DNA of 64,000 bases, taken from contig LT549889.1 in NCBI GenBank assembly GCA_900078775.1, forward strand, positions 3,658,001-3,722,000, in the 5' to 3' direction. Source of the stretch: Mycolicibacterium aurum. Its GTDB lineage: Bacteria > Actinomycetota > Actinomycetes > Mycobacteriales > Mycobacteriaceae. The stretch's first letter is position 1, and the number at the start of each line of letters is the position of its first letter. A model generated the notes under the pieces. It was not told the origin of the DNA. It was given only the letters and a program-made list of their open reading frames with translations, and did not search any database. This document shows, piece after piece, positions 60,313-64,000 of the stretch. Position numbers and translations under genes: made by a program.

Positions 60313-60705
60313 GTGGACGCCGAATTGGACCAGCAGACCCACGACAAGGGCCAGGAGATCCGCCGCGCGGTGCTCGGCGCGGAGTACGTCGAACGTGCCG
60401 CGCAGACCGCCGACGAGTTCGGCGCCCCGCTGCAGGAGCTGGTCGCCGAGTACTGCTGGGGCCGGGTCTGGGGCCGCGACGGGCTGGAGCTCAAGACCCG
60501 CAGCATGCTGACCCTGGCGATGGTCGCGACGCTGAACCGCCCGCACGAACTGCGCACCCACATCGGCGGGGCACTGAACAACGGGGTGACCCGCGAGGAG
60601 ATTCGCGAGGTGTTCCTGCAGGTCGCCATCTACGCCGGGGTACCCGCCGCGGTGGACAGCTTCCGCATCGCCCGCGAGGTCTTCGCAGAGCTGGACGGGA
60701 AGTGA
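60313..60705 (+). CDS. Carboxymuconolactone decarboxylase family protein
   Basis: CMD/AhpD-like, 130 residues from GTG 60313. TTG 60325 and an upstream GTG 60256 that overlaps tetR are alternatives, none with a strong ribosome-binding site. Family pattern WGRDGLELKTRSMLTLAMVATLNRP and the HIGGALNNGVTREEIREV helix match PcaC-like proteins. No CxxC is present, so it is the decarboxylase type, not a peroxiredoxin-type AhpD. Its stop overlaps the dehydrogenase start (GTGA). Confidence 0.83.
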   Translation: MDAELDQQTHDKGQEIRRAVLGAEYVERAAQTADEFGAPLQELVAEYCWGRVWGRDGLELKTRSMLTLAMVATLNRPHELRTHIGGALNNGVTREEIREVFLQVAIYAGVPAAVDSFRIAREVFAELDGK

Positions 60706-61604
60706 CCGTCGGCTTCATCGGCCTCGGGAACATGGGCTTGCCGATGGCGCGGCGGCTGCTCGAGGCCGGGCACCCGCTGTCGGTGTACGACACCCGGCCC
60801 GAGGTCCTCGACAGCGCCGCCGGATTGGGTGCGGCACCGGCCGCCTCCCCCACCGAGGTGGCCGAGCGGGCCGAGACCGTGCTGGCCAGCCTGCCCTCGC
60901 TGCAGGCCGCGGCCGAGGTGGCCGCCGCGGTGGCCGGCGGCTCCCGCGTCAGGCACTACGTGGACCTGTCGACCATCGGCGCCGGGCAGGCCGCACGGAA
61001 CCACGCGCTGCTGGACGCCGCCGGGATCGCCGCGCTGGACTGCCCGGTCAGCGGCGGAGTGCGCGGCGCGGAGCACGGCACGCTGGCGTTGATGGTGTCC
61101 GGGCCGCGGGCGGCGTTCGAGACGCTGCGCGGGCTGCTGGAGACCCTGGGCCGGCCGATCTTCATCGCCGAGCAGCCCGGCGCGGCGCAGACCATGAAGC
61201 TGGCCAACAACCTGCTGGCGGCCACCACGCTGGCCGCCACCGCCGAGGCCGTGGTGCTCGGCGTCAAGGCCGGGCTGGACCCGAACGTGATGATCGACGT
61301 GTTCAACGCCGGGTCGGGCGCCACCCACGCCAGCCGCGACAAGTTCCCCCGCGCCGTGCTGCCCCGCACCTTCGACTTCGGTTTCGCCACCGGCCTGATG
61401 GTCAAGGACCTCCGGTTGTGCCTCCAGCAGGCCGCCGATCTTGGTCTGGACCTGCAGGTGTCCGAGGCCGTCGGGCAGGCTTGGGAGACCGCCCTGGCCG
61501 ATCAGGGCGCCGACTCGGACTTCACCACCATCATCCGGCCGATCGAGGACGCCGCGGGCGTCATCGTCGACGGCCGCCGCGACGAGAGGAACGGTCCTGC
61601 ATGA
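60702..61604 (+). CDS. Beta-hydroxyacid dehydrogenase (3-hydroxyisobutyrate dehydrogenase family)
   Basis: NAD(P)-dependent 6-phosphogluconate/HIBADH family, 300 residues. N-terminal GFIGLGNMGLPMARRLLEAG, substrate motif DCPVSGGVRGAEHGTLALMV, and the catalytic lysine region QTMKLANNLLAATTLAA. Substrate unknown. It sits between two CMD-family genes with ATGA/GTGA overlaps on both sides, so all three are co-translated and probably act in one catabolic route. Confidence 0.9.
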   Translation: MTVGFIGLGNMGLPMARRLLEAGHPLSVYDTRPEVLDSAAGLGAAPAASPTEVAERAETVLASLPSLQAAAEVAAAVAGGSRVRHYVDLSTIGAGQAARNHALLDAAGIAALDCPVSGGVRGAEHGTLALMVSGPRAAFETLRGLLETLGRPIFIAEQPGAAQTMKLANNLLAATTLAATAEAVVLGVKAGLDPNVMIDVFNAGSGATHASRDKFPRAVLPRTFDFGFATGLMVKDLRLCLQQAADLGLDLQVSEAVGQAWETALADQGADSDFTTIIRPIEDAAGVIVDGRRDERNGPA

Positions 61605-62212
61605 CTCGCGTTGAACCGCTGCGCACCCGGGAGTGGCCAGCACAGATGCGTGACGCGCTGGCGGCGATGAACCCGCCGGTGCGCCGTCATCCCCCGCTGC
61701 CGACCGAGGGCCGGCCCAAGGGCCTCAACGTGCTGGGCGCGATGGCCCATCACCCGGAGTTGGCCCGGGCGTTCTTCACCTTCAACGGGCATCTGCTGGG
61801 GGCCACCACCCTGACCCCGCGCCAACGCGAGCTGCTGGTGTTGCGCACCGCGGTGCTGCGCCGCTCCGAGTACGAATGGGCGCAACACGTGGTGATCGCC
61901 GGGGACGTCGGCATCTCGGCCGAGGAGGTCGCCGGGATCGAGGCCGGGCCGGACTCGCCGATCTGGTCGGAGGCCGACGCCGCGCTGCTGCGCACCGCCG
62001 ACGAACTCGTCGGCGACGGGATCATCGGGGAGGCCACCTGGTCCACTCTCAACGAGCACCTGGACACCCAGCAGATCCTGGATGCGATCTTCACCGTCGG
62101 CGCCTACGAGACGCTGGGCTGGATGCTGCGGTCCTTCGGCGTCGAACTCGACGAGGATGTGCGGAAGTACCTGGCCGAGAAGGGATTCGGTCAGCCGATC
62201 AAGCCGAGCTGA
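61601..62212 (+). CDS. Second carboxymuconolactone decarboxylase-like protein
   Basis: 203 residues, longer CMD-family type with AHHPELARAFFTFNGHLLG, LTPRQRELLVLRTAVLRRSEYEW and a conserved His in AQHVVIAGDVG. Like the first copy it has no cysteine pair. ATG 61601 overlaps the dehydrogenase stop (ATGA). Related proteins are scattered in actinobacterial ring-cleavage and steroid gene clusters, but the reaction here cannot be stated. Confidence 0.83.
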   Translation: MTRVEPLRTREWPAQMRDALAAMNPPVRRHPPLPTEGRPKGLNVLGAMAHHPELARAFFTFNGHLLGATTLTPRQRELLVLRTAVLRRSEYEWAQHVVIAGDVGISAEEVAGIEAGPDSPIWSEADAALLRTADELVGDGIIGEATWSTLNEHLDTQQILDAIFTVGAYETLGWMLRSFGVELDEDVRKYLAEKGFGQPIKPS

Positions 62213-62351
62213 CGGAAGGCCGGGTGGCGCGCCTGGGCCCGCAGGTGCGGTCGCTGTGACGTGGCTCTCATGCCCAGGGCGGAGCCCGCACCTCCCGGGG
62301 TCGCAGATCAAGATCGCCCCCGGGCACGATGCCGATACGGCGCCGGATTCG

Positions 62352-62357
62352 TAGCGT
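62352..62357 (+). promoter_or_regulatory. -10 hexamer for a 63-codon gene
   Basis: TAGCGT ends 6 nt before ATG 62364, a leaderless arrangement. Confidence 0.4.
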
Positions 62358-62363
62358 CGAATC

Positions 62364-62555
62364 ATGACACACGCACATCCCCTACAGGGGACCTCGATCA
62401 GTTCTATTCCGTTGCCGTACATCGCATCCCGACGCTGGATGGCCCGCCTGGCGGCGGCGCTGCGGGAGTGGCGGAGCAACGCTGACTACCGCGCCGTCAA
62501 GCGCGAGGCGTTCATGGAGGACGCGGCCATGGCCCGCGAGATGTACCGGCTCTAA
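62364..62555 (+). CDS. Small basic protein, unknown function
   Basis: 63 residues. The C-terminal half looks helical and basic with paired Arg/Ala repeats (WMARLAAALREWRSN, YRAVKREAF) and an acidic patch (MEDAAMAREMYRL). Evidence that it is real: a TANNNT hexamer 6 nt upstream, the ATG start, and a stop that overlaps the convergent gene tightly by 3 bases. I recognise no family. It has no signal peptide or membrane segment. Confidence 0.5.
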   Translation: MTHAHPLQGTSISSIPLPYIASRRWMARLAAALREWRSNADYRAVKREAFMEDAAMAREMYRL

Positions 62556-63343
62556 CCGCCGGGGTGTTCGAGCACCCGGACGAACTGCCGCAACGGGTCG
62601 GGCGAGGTCGCCGCGTCGCCGATGAACGGGTGCGCCAACTGCAGGATCAGGAACAGGTTGGCCGCCACCAGGGTGCCGACGATCGCCACCATCGGATAGT
62701 GCAGGGACGGCTTCTCCACGCCGTAGACGATGGCGGTGCCGAGCACCAGAGCGCTGGTGAGGAAGACGACCGCCCACAGCGGCCAGGGCGCGCCATCGTC
62801 GCCGTGGGCCTGCAGCAACCGCACCGTCCGGGCCTGGCCGAGCTTGTCGAGGTTGGTCAACGAGGTTGCCAGCCGCGCCTGCTGGGTGTCCGTCGCCGGC
62901 GCGACCTGCTCATAGGCCCGGTAGAGGTCCGACAGCGCCCGGTCCGCCTCCGGGCCCGGGTGGCCGTCGGTGCCCGGCCACTCCGCCAGCGCCGCCCTCC
63001 CATAGGTCAGCAGCGCGGCCCGCAGGCGTCCCGCGTCCTCGTCGCCGAAAATGGCGGTGTCTCTTGCCAACTGCACCGCGACCGCCCCCTCGGCGCGGAC
63101 GTTGGCGTCGGCGGTGTTGATGTGGCCCCACATCGCCGAGACGACGAACCCGATGAAGAAGGCGTAGACGAAGCCGATCACCCCGTAGGTGAACCGGGCG
63201 ACGTCGTTGTGGTCATCACCGGTCAGGTGCGGGAACCGCCGGCGGACCGCGCGCTGCAGCAGCACCGCCCCGCCGGCAATGAGAACGATCAGGGCAACGA
63301 GGAGCAGCCCAGCCGGGACATGGCTCACCAGCCAAGCAGTCAT
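62552..63343 (-). CDS. DUF4239 (bestrophin-like) membrane protein
   Basis: 263 residues. Two N-terminal transmembrane helices (about 8-30, 50-75), a charged cytoplasmic or external middle, and two C-terminal helices (about 180-235). The pattern FTYGVIGFVYAFFIGFVVSAMWG is typical of DUF4239. Function unknown; the family is distantly related to bestrophin channels. ATG 63343 follows a TACAGT hexamer. Confidence 0.85.
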   Translation of the reverse strand: MTAWLVSHVPAGLLLVALIVLIAGGAVLLQRAVRRRFPHLTGDDHNDVARFTYGVIGFVYAFFIGFVVSAMWGHINTADANVRAEGAVAVQLARDTAIFGDEDAGRLRAALLTYGRAALAEWPGTDGHPGPEADRALSDLYRAYEQVAPATDTQQARLATSLTNLDKLGQARTVRLLQAHGDDGAPWPLWAVVFLTSALVLGTAIVYGVEKPSLHYPMVAIVGTLVAANLFLILQLAHPFIGDAATSPDPLRQFVRVLEHPGG

Positions 63344-63349
63344 GGTCTG

Positions 63350-63355
63350 ACTGTA
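63350..63355 (-). promoter_or_regulatory. -10 hexamer for the DUF4239 gene
   Basis: TACAGT on the minus strand ends 6 nt before ATG 63343. Confidence 0.45.
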
Positions 63356-63502
63356 GAGCGATCCGGCACGGACGTCCGGTGGAATCGCCCATCAGCCTCC
63401 GCGTATCCGGCCGGGCCCGGTGCGGATCATCATCGGGGTCTTCGCCGAGATAGATTGCCATTACGGGTATTCGGCACGCAGTCGGGCCGGCGGACCGGCG
63501 AC

Positions 63503-64000
63503 TCACCCGTAGCCGGGATAACGTCCCTCCCAGATCGCGAGCTGCCCGGCCCGGTGACCGCGCGCGATCACGGCCGCCGGGCCGAGCAGCATGGTGGGCC
63601 CGCCGGCACCGTCGTAACGCTCCCAGGGCTCTGCGCCACGGACGAATTCCAGCCAGCGATCCTGAACGGCGTCCGACATCCGACGGGCCGCCCCGTCGTT
63701 GCCGGCCAGCGCAGGTGCGGCATCCAGATTGCCGAAGACCAGGGCCAGGCACGAATCGTGGCATGCGCCCAATCCGGCACGCGGGGAGGACCACTGCAGT
63801 TCGTAACGGAACACCGCATTGCCGCGCTCGGCGTGTGCGCGGACGAACTGCTCCGTCGGCGCGGTGAAGTGGTAGTCGGTGACCAGTGCCGAGGCGACAT
63901 CGCGCGTGCTGGAATGGTGCTCGCGGTACGTGGCGACCACCGCGTCCGCGTCGTGGCCGGGCCCGGCGAGTGCCTGCGCCCGGCTCCGCACGTACCGTTC
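63503..64000 (-). CDS. Carboxylesterase (type B), C-terminal part only
   Basis: The frame is open to the window edge, so the 5' part is missing. About 165 C-terminal residues remain: DYHFTAPTEQFVRAHA, RYELQWSS, and the catalytic histidine region GACHDSCLALVFGNLD, ending in the esterase pattern DRWLEFVRGAEPWERYD. The para-nitrobenzyl-esterase/LipT-like family hydrolyses carboxylic esters. The Ser and Glu/Asp of the triad lie outside the window. Confidence 0.85.
   Translation of the reverse strand, partial: ERYVRSRAQALAGPGHDADAVVATYREHHSSTRDVASALVTDYHFTAPTEQFVRAHAERGNAVFRYELQWSSPRAGLGACHDSCLALVFGNLDAAPALAGNDGAARRMSDAVQDRWLEFVRGAEPWERYDGAGGPTMLLGPAAVIARGHRAGQLAIWEGRYPGYG

Overview
The window is high-GC actinobacterial DNA. 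It almost certainly comes from a mycobacterium, probably a rapid grower of the Mycolicibacterium type. The evidence is mycobacterium-restricted families (MPT63-like secreted protein, LpqT, LpqN and LpqU lipoproteins, mycofactocin-type SDR, RpfB, Pks16-like ligase, cAMP-dependent Pat acetyltransferase), frequent GTG starts, and many start codons lying 6-8 nt after a TANNNT -10 hexamer, the signature of leaderless transcripts. From memory, the backbone follows the M. tuberculosis Rv0998-Rv1029 neighbourhood in inverted orientation: kdp, ppx2/DUF501/ftsB/eno/lpqU, mazG/mfd/tetR/tRNA-Gln/glmU/prs/lpqT/rplY/pth, pks16/ispE/ksgA/rpfB/tatD/metG, pabB/rsmI/pmt/arcA/alkB/lipoprotein/pat. Several accessory blocks interrupt it.

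Layout. 1-6970: end of a potassium-transport operon, kdpB (partial), kdpC (with an extra ~80-residue insert), kdpD, kdpE, then a second KdpD-like protein that lacks the histidine-kinase core. 7.0-14.3 kb: first accessory block (MDMPI protein, PrpE-type acyl-CoA synthetase, SDR-P450 operon with divergent TetR, siderophore-interacting reductase, MPT63-like secreted protein with a repeat tail). 14.3-19.5 kb: membrane protein, ppx2, DUF501, ftsB-like, eno, lpqU. 19.6-25.5 kb: iron/copper block, with a lipoprotein EfeO, a frameshifted EfeB/DyP, a His-rich membrane protein, a PepSY protein, a PCu(A)C lipoprotein and a second DyP. 25.6-36.9 kb: mazG, mfd, tetR, tRNA-Gln, then glmU, prs, arsC-like, lpqT, SDR, rplY, pth. 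37-38.5 kb: DUF998 and two small secreted cysteine proteins. 38.6-46.3 kb: Pks16-like ligase, ispE, rsmA, rpfB, tatD and divergent metG. 46.3-49.7 kb: gdhA, then an FAD oxidoreductase overlapping an ECF41 sigma factor. 49.8-59.5 kb: pabB, rsmI, pmt, a truncated arcA, soxR, alkB, lipoproteins, a shikimate-dehydrogenase-like gene, pat. 59.6-64 kb: a TetR-CMD-dehydrogenase-CMD operon, a 63-codon gene, a DUF4239 membrane protein and the 3' end of a carboxylesterase.

Most genes work in ordinary processes: K+ homeostasis, peptidoglycan precursor and nucleotide supply (GlmU, PRPP synthase, enolase), translation and repair (MetG, Pth, RplY, RsmA, RsmI, Mfd, AlkB), isoprenoids and cell-wall remodelling (IspE, RpfB, LpqU, FtsB, Pmt). 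The least ordinary material is the kinase-less KdpD paralogue, the metal block with two peroxidases and a possible IdeR box, the ECF41 operon carrying what looks like its own target promoter, the SoxR-box promoter facing an arginine deiminase that has lost its catalytic tail, and 24-bp divergent promoters with overlapping -10 hexamers. No CRISPR array, insertion sequence, integrase or origin was seen.
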